Shown here one piece after another: positions 1-9,504 of a stretch of DNA of 64,000 nucleotides. The stretch covers positions 17,509-81,508 of the forward strand of contig NZ_PDOG01000001.1 in NCBI RefSeq assembly GCF_003202205.1, in the 5' to 3' direction. Both the position numbers and the translations under genes were made by a program. This DNA comes from Halomonas sp. LBP4 (GTDB lineage: Bacteria; Pseudomonadota; Gammaproteobacteria; Pseudomonadales; Halomonadaceae). Below the pieces are notes generated by a model that saw nothing but the letters and a program-made list of their open reading frames with translations, was not told where the DNA came from and made no database searches. How positions within the stretch are numbered: the stretch's first letter is position 1; each line of letters starts with the position of its first letter.

Positions 1-32
1 TGTCATCAGCGTCGTGTTCCTAAGCATCCTGT

Positions 33-70
33 GGGGTCAGACCCCAAAGTATTCTGTGGGGTCTGACCCC
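33..70. repeat. Pair of REP-like 13-bp palindromes
   Basis: Two near-identical palindromes, GGGGTCAGACCCC (33-45) and GGGGTCTGACCCC (58-70), each preceded by TGT, lie 4-41 bases beyond the gyrA stop codon. They differ only at the central base and could also pair with each other. This motif resembles dispersed REP-type repeats of gammaproteobacteria. It could act as a transcript end for gyrA, but no T-run is seen. Confidence 0.6.
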
Positions 71-73
71 GCG

Positions 74-2728
74 TCATTCTTCGGCATCCACCGCTTCCTC
101 GATGTCCTCCGGCTCGTCGACGCGCACCGTCTTGACCAGCTTTTCGTCGTTGCCCAGGCGGATCAGCATCACGCCCTGGGTGTTGCGCGAGGTGATCGAG
201 ACCTCGTCGACCCGGGTGCGCACCAGGGTGCCGCGGTCGGTGATCAGCATCATCTCGTCGCTGGAGTAGACCTGCATGGCGGCGACGAGCGAGCCGTTGC
301 GCTCGCTGGTCTGCATGGCGATGACGCCCTGGCCGCCACGGCCGCGCAGCGGGAACTCCTCGAGCCGGGTGCGCTTGCCGTAGCCGTTCTCGCTGGCGGT
401 GAGGATATAGATCTGCCCGCCGTTGCCATTGCCGTTGCCGGCCGGGAGGGCAGTGCCCTCCTCGTCCTCGGCCTCGACATCGGCCTCGGCGTCGATCTGC
501 TGGCTCTGGGGAATGATCAGGCTGATCACCTCGGCGCCACCGAGCAGGCGCATGCCGCGCACGCCGCGGGCGGTACGCCCCATGGCACGCACGTTGCCCT
601 CCTCGAAGCGGATCGCCTTGCCGTTGGACGACAGCAGCATCACATGGTCGTTGCCCGAGGTGATGGCGGCGCCCACCAGTCGGTCGTCTTCTTCGATATC
701 GATGGCGATCAGGCCGACGCTGCGCGGCCGCGAGAACTGCTCGAGGCTGGTGCGCTTGACGGTGCCCTTGGCGGTGGCGAAGAAGATGTAGCTCTCGGAG
801 TCGTAGTCGCGCACCGGCAGGATGGCGTTGATCGCCTCGCCCTCGTCGAGCGGCAGCAGGTTGACCAGCGGCTTGCCGCGGGAGCCGCGGCTGGCGTTGG
901 GCATCTCGTAGACCTTGAGCCAGTAGACCTTGCCCTTGTTGGAGAACAGCAGCACGGTGTCGTGGGTCGAGGCCACCAGCAGGTGCTCGATGACGTCCTC
1001 GTCCTTCATCGCCGTGGCGGACTTGCCGCGGCCGCCGCGGCGCTGGGCCTGGTAGTCGGAGAGCGGCTGGGTCTTGGCATAGCCCGAGCGCGACACCGTG
1101 ACCACCATGTCCTCCTCGGCGATCAGGTCCTCGAGGCGCAGGTCGAGGTGGCTGGCCTGGATCTCGGTGCGGCGCGCATCGCCGTACTGGTCGCGCACGG
1201 CGATCAGCTCCCCGCGGATCACCTCGAGCAGGCGGTCGGCGGAGGCCAGGATGGCGGTGAGCTCGGCGATCTGCTCGAGGATCTTCAGGTACTCGTCGAG
1301 CAGCTTCTCGGTCTCGAGCCCGGTCAGGCGGTGCAGGCGCAGCTCGAGGATGGCCTGGGCCTGGGCCGGAGAGAGGCGGTACTGGCTGCCGGCCTGGTTG
1401 AGGCCGAAGCCCTCCTCGAGATCCTCGGGCTTGCAGGAGGTGGCGCCGGCGCGCTCGAGCATGGCGGTGACCTGCCCCGGTTGCCAGGTCTGGGCGAGCA
1501 GCTTCTCCTTGGCCTCGCTGGCGTTCGGCGAGGCCTTGATCAGCTCGATCACCTCGTCGATGTTGGAGATCGCCACGGCCAGGCCTTCGAGGATATGGCC
1601 GCGTTCGCGGGCCTTCTTCAGCTCGAACAGGGTGCGGCGGGTGACCACCTCGCGGCGGTGCCGGATGAAGGCCTCGAGCACCTCCTTGAGGTTGAGGATC
1701 TTCGGCTGGCCGTCCTCGATGGCGACCATGTTGATGCCGAAGACGTTCTGCAGCTGGGTCTGGGCGAAGAGGTTGTTGACCACCACCTCGCCGCTCTCGC
1801 CGCGCTTGACCTCGATGACCACGCGCAGGCCATCCTTGTCGGACTCGTCGCGCAGCTCGGCGATGCCCTCGATCTTCTTGTCCTTGACCAGCTCGGCGAT
1901 CTTCTCGATCAGCCGCGCCTTGTTCACCTGGTAGGGCAGCTCGCTGACGATGATGTGGTCGCGGCCGGTCTTGTCGTCGTGCTCGATGGTGTGGCAGGCA
2001 CGCACATAGACCCGCCCCCGGCCGGTGCGGTAGGCCTCGAGGATGCCGGCACGGCCGTTGATGATGCCGCCGGTGGGGAAGTCGGGCCCGGTGATGTACG
2101 CCATCAGGTCGTCGACGGACAGGGTGTAGTCGTCGATCAGCGCCAGGCAGCCGTTGATCACCTCGACCATGTTGTGCGGCGGGATGTTGGTCGCCATGCC
2201 CACGGCGATGCCAGAGGAGCCGTTGATCAGCAGGTTGGGCACCTTGGTGGGCAGCACGTCGGGAATGCGTTCGGTGCCGTCGTAGTTGTCGACCCAGTCG
2301 ACGGTGTCCTTCTCGAGGTCGGCGAGCAGTTCGTGGGCGAGCCGGGCCATGCGTACCTCGGTGTAACGCATGGCGGCGGCGTTGTCGCCGTCGATGGAGC
2401 CGAAGTTGCCCTGGCCGTCGACCAGCACGTGGCGCATGGAGAAGTCCTGGGCCATGCGCACGATGGTGTCGTAGACGGCGCTGTCACCATGGGGGTGATA
2501 CTTACCGATGACATCGCCCACCACACGGGCCGACTTCTTGTAGGCCTTGTTCCAATCGTTGCCGAGCTCGTGCATGGCGAACAGCACGCGCCGGTGGACC
2601 GGCTTGAGGCCATCGCGCACGTCGGGCAGCGCACGGCCGATGATCACGCTCATCGCGTAATCGAGGTACGACTGCTTGAGCTCGTCCTCGATGTTGACTG
2701 GCAGAATCTCTCTGGCGATGTCACCCAT
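74..2728 (-). CDS. gyrA: DNA gyrase subunit A
   Basis: This is the breakage-reunion subunit of gyrase, which introduces negative supercoils with GyrB. The protein is 884 residues, close to the E. coli length, and aligns by eye from the first residues ([20 protein letters not shown]). The quinolone-resistance region keeps Ser83 and Asp87 in PHGDSAVYD, and the catalytic tyrosine is at about 122 in AMRYTEVR. The GyrA box QRRGGRG is present, followed by the C-terminal beta-pinwheel. I chose the ATG at 2728 over upstream in-frame starts because the homologous N-terminus begins there and AAGGA precedes it. The acidic C-tail ([13 protein letters not shown]) is typical. The gene diverges from rdgC. 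Confidence 0.98.
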   Translation of the reverse strand: MGDIAREILPVNIEDELKQSYLDYAMSVIIGRALPDVRDGLKPVHRRVLFAMHELGNDWNKAYKKSARVVGDVIGKYHPHGDSAVYDTIVRMAQDFSMRHVLVDGQGNFGSIDGDNAAAMRYTEVRMARLAHELLADLEKDTVDWVDNYDGTERIPDVLPTKVPNLLINGSSGIAVGMATNIPPHNMVEVINGCLALIDDYTLSVDDLMAYITGPDFPTGGIINGRAGILEAYRTGRGRVYVRACHTIEHDDKTGRDHIIVSELPYQVNKARLIEKIAELVKDKKIEGIAELRDESDKDGLRVVIEVKRGESGEVVVNNLFAQTQLQNVFGINMVAIEDGQPKILNLKEVLEAFIRHRREVVTRRTLFELKKARERGHILEGLAVAISNIDEVIELIKASPNASEAKEKLLAQTWQPGQVTAMLERAGATSCKPEDLEEGFGLNQAGSQYRLSPAQAQAILELRLHRLTGLETEKLLDEYLKILEQIAELTAILASADRLLEVIRGELIAVRDQYGDARRTEIQASHLDLRLEDLIAEEDMVVTVSRSGYAKTQPLSDYQAQRRGGRGKSATAMKDEDVIEHLLVASTHDTVLLFSNKGKVYWLKVYEMPNASRGSRGKPLVNLLPLDEGEAINAILPVRDYDSESYIFFATAKGTVKRTSLEQFSRPRSVGLIAIDIEEDDRLVGAAITSGNDHVMLLSSNGKAIRFEEGNVRAMGRTARGVRGMRLLGGAEVISLIIPQSQQIDAEADVEAEDEEGTALPAGNGNGNGGQIYILTASENGYGKRTRLEEFPLRGRGGQGVIAMQTSERNGSLVAAMQVYSSDEMMLITDRGTLVRTRVDEVSITSRNTQGVMLIRLGNDEKLVKTVRVDEPEDIEEAVDAEE

Positions 2729-2915
2729 GGGTCGTCGAATCCTTTGCACTGCAACGGGTTGGCGCTCTCCCCCGCCGCGGCGGGGAGGCACCATAAACAG
2801 CGTCACATCATACCACCGTGGGCCGCGCAAAGGCAGCTCGGGTAACTCGGGCTTTCACTGGCACCCCCGCCTCCCTTTGTCCATAATGTGCCTCCTTTTC
2901 GCTCGAGAATGCGTC

Positions 2916-3848
2916 ATGTGGTTCAAGCACTTGCACCTATACCGCCTGCACGGTGCGCCGGCGCTCGACGCCGCCGCCCTGGAAACCGCCCTGTCCGAGC
3001 AGGCCTTTCGCCCCCTGGGCGGCAGCGAGCCGCGCCGCCTGGGCTGGTGTGCCCCGGCCGGCCGTGCCGGCACCCAGCTGCTCCACGAGCTGCAGGGCCA
3101 GCGCCTGATCACCGCCCTGCGCCAGGAGCGCCTGCTGCCCGCCTCGGTGGTGCGCGAGGAGGTCGATGAACGCGCCGCCGAGCTCGAGGCCCGCGAGGGG
3201 CGCAAGCTGCGCCGCCAGGAGAAGCTCGGCATCAAGGAGCAGGTCTATGAGGAGCTGCTGCCGCGCGCCTTCGTGCGCACCCAAAAGGTCGACCTGTGGT
3301 GGGACGTCCGCCGCGGCCTGATCGGCGTGAACTCGAGTTCACGCAAGCGGGCCGAGGAGGTGCTCGACCTGCTGCGCGAGACCCTGGGCAGCCTCAAGGT
3401 CACCCCGCTGGCCAGCCAGACCCTGCCGATGCGGGCGATGACCGGCTGGCTGGTCGACCCGGGCGAGCGGCCGGCCGACCTGGTGCTGGGCGACCAGGTG
3501 GAGCTCAAGGCCAAGGGCGACGACGGCGTGCTGCGCGCCCGCCAGGTCGACCTCGACAGCGACGAGATCCAGCGGCTGCTGGAGAGCGGCCGCCAGGCGA
3601 GCAAGCTGGCACTGGAGATCGAGGGCCGGTTAAGCTTCGTGCTGCATGACGACCTCGCCCTCAAGTCGCTGCGCTTCGGCGATGCCCTGATCGACGAGGC
3701 CAACAACAGCGACGACGGCGACGACGCCCTGGTGCGCCTGGAGACCGACTTCCTGCTGATGTCCCGGGCACTGGGCGAGAACCTCGACCGCCTGATCGAC
3801 TGGCTGGGCGGCGAGGCCGGCACCGCGAGCGACCAGAGCGTCGCATGA
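2916..3848 (+). CDS. rdgC: Recombination-associated protein RdgC
   Basis: RdgC is a ring-shaped, non-specific DNA-binding protein that modulates RecA access to DNA. The product is 310 residues (E. coli about 303) and begins MWFKHLHLYRLHG, the usual RdgC opening. Internal blocks such as RKLRRQEKLGIKEQVYEELL and the SSSRKRAEEVLDLLRE segment match the family. The ATG at 2916 is preferred over longer in-frame starts because upstream sequence belongs to the gyrA/rdgC divergent promoter. The stop overlaps the next start as ATGA, so translation of the two is probably coupled. Confidence 0.95.
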   Translation: MWFKHLHLYRLHGAPALDAAALETALSEQAFRPLGGSEPRRLGWCAPAGRAGTQLLHELQGQRLITALRQERLLPASVVREEVDERAAELEAREGRKLRRQEKLGIKEQVYEELLPRAFVRTQKVDLWWDVRRGLIGVNSSSRKRAEEVLDLLRETLGSLKVTPLASQTLPMRAMTGWLVDPGERPADLVLGDQVELKAKGDDGVLRARQVDLDSDEIQRLLESGRQASKLALEIEGRLSFVLHDDLALKSLRFGDALIDEANNSDDGDDALVRLETDFLLMSRALGENLDRLIDWLGGEAGTASDQSVA

Positions 3849-5095
3849 CCGCTTCCGGCAAGGCTTCCAACGACGGCACGCCCGACCATGTTTCCGACAA
3901 TAACCATCACAAGCGCATGACCGAACTCCGAACCGACGACCAGCCGGCCGATCCGTGGGCCGACATTCGCCCCTACCACGACGACGAGGTCGCCGAGGTG
4001 CTGGTGCGACTGGCCCACGACCCCGAGCTGCTGGACGCCCTGACCCGCTTCCGGCTGCCCCGCCTGTCGCGCTTCATGCCGCGGCTGTCACGCACCCTGG
4101 CGAGCATCGTGATCCGCCGCGAGGTGCGCGACGTGGCCAGCGTGCGCGACTTCCAGCAGCGCATCGCCGGCTACATGCAGCGCATGATCCGCACCACCAC
4201 CGATGACTTCCGGGTCGACGGGCTGGAGGCGCTCGACCATGACACCGCCTACCTGTTCATCGGCAACCACCGCGACATCTCGCTCGACCCGGCCTTCGTC
4301 AACTACGCGCTCTACCTGGCCGGGCGCGACACGGTGCGCATCGCCATCGGCGACAACCTGCTCAAGAAGCCCTATGTCACCGACCTGATGCGGCTGAACA
4401 AGAGCTTCATCGTGCCACGCAGCGCCCGCGGCAAGCGCGCCATGCTGGCCGCCTACCACAACCTCTCGAGCTATATTCGCCACTCCATCCTCGAGGACAA
4501 CCACTCGATCTGGATGGCCCAGCGGGAGGGCCGTGCCAAGGACGGCATCGATCGCACCGACCCGGCGATCATCAAGATGATGACCATGTCGCGGCGTTCG
4601 CTGGACCGCGACCTGGCGGTCGGCGAGGCGATCCGCGAGCTGCGCCTGGTGCCGGTGTCGATCAGCTACGAGTACGACCCCTGCGACGTGCAGAAGGCCC
4701 GCGAGCTGCATGCGGTGCATTCCAACGGCAACTACGAGAAGGCCGAGTTCGAGGACATCATGTCGATCGTGGCCGGTATCACCGGCCACAAGGGCCGCGT
4801 TCACCTGCGCTTCGGTACGCCGCTGGCGGCGAACTTCGACAGCGCCGACGAGGTGGCCGCGGAGATCGATCGCCAGGTACTGGAGGGGTATCGCCTCTTC
4901 CCCAGCCACTACCTGGCCCTGGAAACGCTGGGCGACGCCCCGGAACTGCTCGACCTCTCCGGGGTCACCGACGCCGACAGGGCGATCTTCCGGGCCCGCT
5001 TGCAGCAGGTGCCCGCCGAGCTGCGCGAGTGGTGGCTGGCCCAGTACGCCAACCCGGTGCGCAACCGGGCGGGCAGGATCGACGGGGCGGGATAG
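3845..5095 (+). CDS. PlsC-type glycerolipid acyltransferase
   Basis: Predicted acyltransferase of the glycerol-3-phosphate / 1-acylglycerol-3-phosphate superfamily, 416 residues. The motif I region is NHRDISLDP, the variant typical of large soluble members rather than the classic HX4D. Further blocks are the substrate-binding NKSFIVPRSARGKRA and WMAQREGRAKDG. It starts inside the rdgC stop codon (ATGA). The first ~25 residues are low in conservation, so an internal start (MTELRTDD, 3917) is also possible. The exact substrate is not shown by the sequence. Confidence 0.85.
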   Translation: MTASGKASNDGTPDHVSDNNHHKRMTELRTDDQPADPWADIRPYHDDEVAEVLVRLAHDPELLDALTRFRLPRLSRFMPRLSRTLASIVIRREVRDVASVRDFQQRIAGYMQRMIRTTTDDFRVDGLEALDHDTAYLFIGNHRDISLDPAFVNYALYLAGRDTVRIAIGDNLLKKPYVTDLMRLNKSFIVPRSARGKRAMLAAYHNLSSYIRHSILEDNHSIWMAQREGRAKDGIDRTDPAIIKMMTMSRRSLDRDLAVGEAIRELRLVPVSISYEYDPCDVQKARELHAVHSNGNYEKAEFEDIMSIVAGITGHKGRVHLRFGTPLAANFDSADEVAAEIDRQVLEGYRLFPSHYLALETLGDAPELLDLSGVTDADRAIFRARLQQVPAELREWWLAQYANPVRNRAGRIDGAG

Positions 5096-5104
5096 CTTGC
5101 CACC

Positions 5105-6292
5105 ATGGGCCACTCCCACGCACCTCACCACCCCCTCTCCCCGGATCGCGGCGCCCAGACCCGCGAGGCCCACAAGGTCACCCTGATCGGGGCGCTGATC
5201 GATTTCGTGGTCGGGGTGGCGAAGATGGCCGCCGGCTTCATGGTCGGCTCGGCCGCCCTGGTGGCCGACGGCATCCACTCCTTCTCGGACATCGTCACCG
5301 ACGTCTTCGTGATCGCGGCGACCCACTTCGGCCGCCAGGCGCCCGACAGCAACCATCCCTACGGTCACGGGCGCATCGAGACCCTGGCCACCCTGTGGCT
5401 CGGCAGCGTGCTGATCTTCGTCGCCGGCGGCATCGCCTGGGCCAGCCTGTCCCGGCTGGTCGGCGGCGAGCCGATTCCCGCGCCGGGCATCTGGGCCATC
5501 GCCATCGCGGTGATCGCGCTGGCCGCCAAGGAGTGGATCTTCCGCTACACCCTGCGCGTCGCCAGGCGGGTCAACTCGCGCCTGCTCGAGGCCAATGCCT
5601 GGCACTCCCGCTCGGATGCCCTCTCCACCGTGGTGGTGCTGATCGGCCTGGTGGCGGCCCAGTTCGGTGTCGGCTGGATGGACGCCGTGGCGGCGACCCT
5701 GGTCGGCATCATGGTCGGCCAGGTGGGCGGCCGCCTGCTGTGGGAGTCCAGCCAGGAGCTGATCGACACCGCCCTGCCCGTGGAGGAGCGCGACCGCATG
5801 CAGCAGGTCGCCGAGCGGGTCCCGGGGGTCAACGGCGTGCACGACCTGCGCACCCGCACCCTGGGCAGCCAGGCGCTCCTCGACCTGCATATCGTGGTGC
5901 CGCCGCGGGTCACGGTCTCCGAGGCCCACGAGATCGGCAACGCGGTCAGCCGCCGCCTGCGCGAGGCCTTCCCCAACCTCACCGACGTGACCTTCCACAT
6001 CGACCCGGAGGACGACTCCGGCGAGACCGAACACAGCCGACGCCCCGGCATGCCCCTGCGCGGCGATGTCGAGGGGATGCTCGACGATATCTGGAGCGAC
6101 ATTCGGGTCTGGAACGCCCGGGTGGCGCTCGACCTGCACTACCTGGACAACCAGGTGGACGTGTCGATCTATGTCCACGAGCTGCCGAGCGGCCAGAGCC
6201 TCGACGAGGCGGCCGACGACCTGCGCCAGGCCGCCCGCGGCCTCGAGTGGATCGGCCGACTGCGGATCTGGCAGGGCCCGGGCAAGGGCTGA
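5105..6292 (+). CDS. Cation diffusion facilitator family metal transporter
   Basis: Inner-membrane divalent metal/proton antiporter of the CDF family, 395 residues. It has a His-rich N-terminus (MGHSHAPHH), six predicted membrane segments, and the metal-site motifs HSFSD plus a following Asp in the second helix and HSRSD in the fifth. The HPYGHGR signature follows helix 2. The HxxxD pattern suggests Zn(II) or Mn(II) rather than iron. The C-terminal cytoplasmic domain (about 210-300) is the usual dimerisation fold. A further ~90 residues follow it, making this longer than FieF (~300). It starts 9 bases after the acyltransferase gene. Confidence 0.92.
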   Translation: MGHSHAPHHPLSPDRGAQTREAHKVTLIGALIDFVVGVAKMAAGFMVGSAALVADGIHSFSDIVTDVFVIAATHFGRQAPDSNHPYGHGRIETLATLWLGSVLIFVAGGIAWASLSRLVGGEPIPAPGIWAIAIAVIALAAKEWIFRYTLRVARRVNSRLLEANAWHSRSDALSTVVVLIGLVAAQFGVGWMDAVAATLVGIMVGQVGGRLLWESSQELIDTALPVEERDRMQQVAERVPGVNGVHDLRTRTLGSQALLDLHIVVPPRVTVSEAHEIGNAVSRRLREAFPNLTDVTFHIDPEDDSGETEHSRRPGMPLRGDVEGMLDDIWSDIRVWNARVALDLHYLDNQVDVSIYVHELPSGQSLDEAADDLRQAARGLEWIGRLRIWQGPGKG

Positions 6293-6379
6293 GCTTCGTT
6301 GATGCCAGGCTTCTCATATCGCTCGCATTAGCAAGTTCATCCTCCTAGACTTGAGCAATCGCTCATCCAGTCTCGAGTC

Positions 6380-7090
6380 ATGATGCCCAAGCCTCGCCAC
6401 CGGACCCTCGCCTCGCCCGGGCGCCGCCGCTTCCTGGCGGGCCTGGGCAGCCTGGTGCTGGCCGCCGGCCTGGGGCTGCAGGCCTCCGCTGTCGGTGCCA
6501 GCCTGGATCCGCCACGGTTGCGCGAGAACATGCAGCGCCTCTACGGCCAGAGCGGCCTCGCCGTGCTCGAGGAGTGGTTCTCGCTGCTCGACCGGCTCGC
6601 CGGGGCGGAGCTCCGCACCCAGCTGCGCGAGGTCAACGACTTCTTCAATCGTCGCGTGCTCTGGGTGGATGACGACCTGAACTGGGGCCCCGGGGACTAC
6701 TGGGCCACGCCGCTGGAGACCATGGGCCAAGGAAAGGGCGACTGCGAGGACTACTCCATCGCCAAGTACGTGACACTCAAGCAACTGGGCGTGCCCGGCG
6801 AACGGTTGCGCATGATCTATGTCCGCGCACGCATCGGCCGCAGCCGGATCACCCAGGCCCACATGGTGCTGGGCTACTACGCCACACCCGGTGCCGAACC
6901 GCTGCTGCTCGACAACCTGGTGCCAACGATCACCCCGGCCTCGCAGCGCACCGACCTCGACCCCTTGTTCAGCTTCAACAGCAGCGGGCTCTGGGCCGGT
7001 GCCTCCACCGAGTCACGGGCCGACCCGCTGGCCCGGCTGTCGCGCTGGCGCCGCGTGATCGACCGCATGCATCGGCAGGGATTCATCTGA
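6380..7090 (+). CDS. lapG: LapG-type periplasmic cysteine protease
   Basis: Bacterial transglutaminase-like cysteine protease that clips the N-terminus of a LapA adhesin to release it from the cell surface. The protein is 236 residues. The expected catalytic triad is visible: Cys122 in GKGDCEDYS, His161 in QAHMVLGYY and Asp178 in LLLDNLVP. Calcium-binding aspartates are plausible in WVDDDLNW. The N-terminus has RRRFLAGLGSLVLAAG, a signal peptide with twin-arginine character. The start could be the ATG at 6380 or the next codon. It is followed 33 bases later by lapD, its inhibitor, and its probable substrate is the adhesin encoded at 9505-12525. Confidence 0.95.
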   Translation: MMPKPRHRTLASPGRRRFLAGLGSLVLAAGLGLQASAVGASLDPPRLRENMQRLYGQSGLAVLEEWFSLLDRLAGAELRTQLREVNDFFNRRVLWVDDDLNWGPGDYWATPLETMGQGKGDCEDYSIAKYVTLKQLGVPGERLRMIYVRARIGRSRITQAHMVLGYYATPGAEPLLLDNLVPTITPASQRTDLDPLFSFNSSGLWAGASTESRADPLARLSRWRRVIDRMHRQGFI

Positions 7091-7123
7091 TTCGGGTCTT
7101 GAACCCATGGGGGAAACACCGAG

Positions 7124-9040
7124 ATGTCGCTCATCAAGCAGCTCTGGCTGACCATCGTGGTACTGCTGTTGCTGGCCTTCGTCGGCAGCCTGTTCATCGG
7201 CGTGAGCACCAGTCGGCACTACATCGAGCAGGAAGTGCGCATCAAGAACGCCGACAACGCCAATGCCCTGGCGCTGTCGATGAGCCAGCTCGACAAGGAT
7301 CCGGTCACCACCGAGATGCTGTTGGCGGCCCAGTTCGACACCGGCCACTACCGGCGGGTCGAGTTGCGCGCCCCGGACGGCGAGCTTCTCGAACGCCGCG
7401 AAGGCAACGAACACATCGATGATGTGCCCGGCTGGTTCGTCGACCTGGTGCGCTTCGAGGTGCCGCCCGGCCAGGCGGTGGTGCAGGACGGCTGGCGCCA
7501 GTTCGGCACCCTGACCCTGCAGAGCCATCACAGCTTCGCCTACCGTTCGCTGTGGCAGAGCGCCCGGAACCTGGCGGGCTGGTTCGCCGTTGCCGGCGCG
7601 GTCAGCCTGCTGATGGCCTGGTGGATCGTGCGTACCATCCGGCTCCCGCTGCACTCGGTGGTCGCCCAGGCCCGCGACATCGGCGTGCGGCGCTTCACCA
7701 CTTCCCGGGAGCCCCGCACCCGGGAGCTTCGCGAGGTGGTGCAGGCCATGAACCAGCTTTCCGGCACGGTGCGGGAGATGCTGGGCCAGGAGAGCGAGAA
7801 GCTCGACCTGCTGCGCCGCCGCCTGCAGCACGACCCGGTGACCGGTGTGCTCGACCGCGACGCCTTCCTCAACCAGTTGCGGGCCAGCCTGGGGAGCGAT
7901 GGCCACCGTGCCAGCGGCAGCCTGGCCATGGTGCGCCTGGCGCGGCTCGCCGAGGTGAACCAGCAGTTGGGGCGCCCGCGCACCGACGCCCTGCTCAAGA
8001 CCCTGGCCCACAGCCTCGATCAGCTGGGCAAGGTGCGCGGGGGTGGCCTGGTGGGGCGCCTGAACGGCAGCGACTTCGCCCTGCTGCTGCCGGGCAGCAG
8101 CGATCTCGAGGAGGTCGGTCACGAGCTCTCGCAGCGACTGTTGACCGTGCAGGAGGAGGAGACGTCGATGCCCCTCGGCCTGCCCTCGGCGCTGATCGAC
8201 TACGCCCAGGGGGACCACCGCAACGAACTGCTGGCGAGCCTGGATGGCGCCCTGGCCGGTGCCGAGGCCAAGGGCGACCGCGGCCAGACGATCGCCCAGG
8301 GCGCCGCGCGCGACACCCTCTACGCCAGCCATGCCGACTGGCGCTCCGCCCTGCACCAGGCCATGGCACAGGGCGTCTACCTGGGCCACTATCCGGTGCT
8401 CGATGCCCAGGGCAGGTTGCTGCACTACGAGTGCCCCTCGCGGCTGCGGCTGAAGGGCGAGTGGCGCCAGGCGGGGGTCTTCCTGCCCTGGATCTCGCGG
8501 CTGGAGCTCGACGCCGAACTGGACCTGGCGGTGGCCCGCGCGGCGCTCAAGGACATTGCCCAGCGCGGCAAGCCGGTCGGCATCAACCTGTCGCCGGCCT
8601 CGATCCGCGACTCGCGTTTCGTGCTGGACCTGCGCGCCCTGCTCCGCTCCCACGCCGAAGCCACCGAGAAGCTCTGGCTGGAACTGCCCGAGTCGATGGC
8701 GATCCATGACCTCGCCAGCTTCCGCAGCCTGTGTCGCGAACTCCAGCCGCTCGGCTGCCGGCTCGGCCTGGAGCACGTGGGCGCCGAATTCACCCGTATC
8801 GCCGACCTGCATGACCTGGGGCTCGCCTACCTCAAGATCGACGACTCCCTGGTCAAGGGGGTCGAGGCCAGCGCCGAGCAGCAGACCATCCTGCGCGGCA
8901 TGGCCACGCTCTGCCATTCGCTGGGGATACTGGCCATCGCCGAGGGCGTCGACAGGCTAGCGGAGTCCAGGGTGCTGTTCGACCTGGGGATCGACGGCGT
9001 CACCGGCCCAGGCGTGCGCCAGCACGACAAGCCCGCCTGA
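7124..9040 (+). CDS. lapD: LapD-type c-di-GMP receptor (degenerate GGDEF-EAL)
   Basis: Inside-out signalling receptor, 638 residues: when c-di-GMP binds its cytoplasmic EAL domain, its periplasmic domain sequesters LapG. Order: TM1 (about 8-30), periplasmic LapD/MoxY N-terminal domain (31-150, with the EVPPGQAVVQDGWRQFGTL block), TM2 (about 150-172), HAMP, GGDEF-like and EAL-like domains. Both catalytic motifs are broken: GGDEF reads NGSDF (in RLNGSDFALLL) and EAL reads ECP (in HYECPSRLR), as expected for a receptor rather than an enzyme. It shares an operon with lapG. The stop codon lies in the loop of a hairpin. Confidence 0.95.
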   Translation: MSLIKQLWLTIVVLLLLAFVGSLFIGVSTSRHYIEQEVRIKNADNANALALSMSQLDKDPVTTEMLLAAQFDTGHYRRVELRAPDGELLERREGNEHIDDVPGWFVDLVRFEVPPGQAVVQDGWRQFGTLTLQSHHSFAYRSLWQSARNLAGWFAVAGAVSLLMAWWIVRTIRLPLHSVVAQARDIGVRRFTTSREPRTRELREVVQAMNQLSGTVREMLGQESEKLDLLRRRLQHDPVTGVLDRDAFLNQLRASLGSDGHRASGSLAMVRLARLAEVNQQLGRPRTDALLKTLAHSLDQLGKVRGGGLVGRLNGSDFALLLPGSSDLEEVGHELSQRLLTVQEEETSMPLGLPSALIDYAQGDHRNELLASLDGALAGAEAKGDRGQTIAQGAARDTLYASHADWRSALHQAMAQGVYLGHYPVLDAQGRLLHYECPSRLRLKGEWRQAGVFLPWISRLELDAELDLAVARAALKDIAQRGKPVGINLSPASIRDSRFVLDLRALLRSHAEATEKLWLELPESMAIHDLASFRSLCRELQPLGCRLGLEHVGAEFTRIADLHDLGLAYLKIDDSLVKGVEASAEQQTILRGMATLCHSLGILAIAEGVDRLAESRVLFDLGIDGVTGPGVRQHDKPA

Positions 9041-9048
9041 GGCGGGCT
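9030..9048. terminator. Convergent hairpin between lapD and the 9047 gene
   Basis: Perfect inverted repeat AGCCCGCC / GGCGGGCT with loop TGA. The loop is the lapD stop codon, and the right edge overlaps the stop of the gene on the other strand. No T-run follows on either strand, so termination would be weak or protein-assisted. Confidence 0.5.
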
Positions 9049-9382
9049 AGATCACGCCCTCATCGTCCGCCCCCGACACGAGATCCAGCCCCTGGAAGCG
9101 CCGGCGCAGCGACTGGCGCTCCATCACCTTTTGCTGGGCCGCCTCGGGCAGGTCGGTGAAACTGATCACCCCCTTGTCCATCAGCAGCTCGATCACGTCC
9201 TCCAGCACGCGGACGAAGGCCAGGTCCGAGGCCTGGAAATGCGCCTCGCCCTGCCGGGCCTCGCCTTCCATCAGGAAGGCCAGCAGATCCGGTGAATCCG
9301 ACGCCAGGAACTCCTTGCAGTCCGGCGTCGCCTCACGGCTGACCAGCTCGATGTGGCCGTCGTCGTCGCGCTTGATGTACAT
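9047..9382 (-). CDS. Conserved small acidic protein (lap-locus hypothetical)
   Basis: Predicted 111-residue soluble protein starting MYIKRDDDGHIELVSREATP. It resembles a small gammaproteobacterial family often mislabelled 'tryptophan synthase subunit beta-like'; no catalytic motif is visible and I do not assign a function. The central segment (LAFVRVLEDVIELLMDKGVISFTDLPEAAQQKVMERQ) looks helical. The ATG at 9382 is preferred because GGAG lies 7-8 bases upstream. It is convergent with lapD and lies downstream of lapA beyond a strong terminator, so it probably has its own promoter. Confidence 0.75.
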   Translation of the reverse strand: MYIKRDDDGHIELVSREATPDCKEFLASDSPDLLAFLMEGEARQGEAHFQASDLAFVRVLEDVIELLMDKGVISFTDLPEAAQQKVMERQSLRRRFQGLDLVSGADDEGVI

Positions 9383-9460
9383 GGGGTGTCTCCGCAGAAG
9401 CCTCTTACCTGCCATCATAGGGCAGACCACCGTGGGGCGCATGAGGCTGGCAGTAAGAAA

Positions 9461-9482
9461 AGCGCCCGGCCTTGCCGGGCGC
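9461..9482 (-). terminator. Rho-independent terminator of lapA
   Basis: Minus-strand hairpin AGCGCCCGGC / GCCGGGCGCT with a 2-base loop (AA), followed by TTTTCTTA. It lies 23 bases beyond the lapA stop codon and has all classic features of an intrinsic terminator. Confidence 0.85.
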
Positions 9483-9504
9483 TCGTTGCCGTACCATGTC
9501 GGCA

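Noticed and set aside
14..2845. 943-codon plus-strand frame opposite gyrA
   Set aside because: It is the antisense of a certain gyrA gene in GC-rich DNA; its Leu/Val/His/Asp-rich product is typical shadow composition.
4088..6178. 696-codon minus-strand frame
   Set aside because: Antisense of the acyltransferase and CDF genes, His/Asp/Gly-rich without motifs or ribosome site.
7013..8917. 634-codon minus-strand frame opposite lapD
   Set aside because: LapD is well supported on the plus strand; this frame is a codon-bias shadow.
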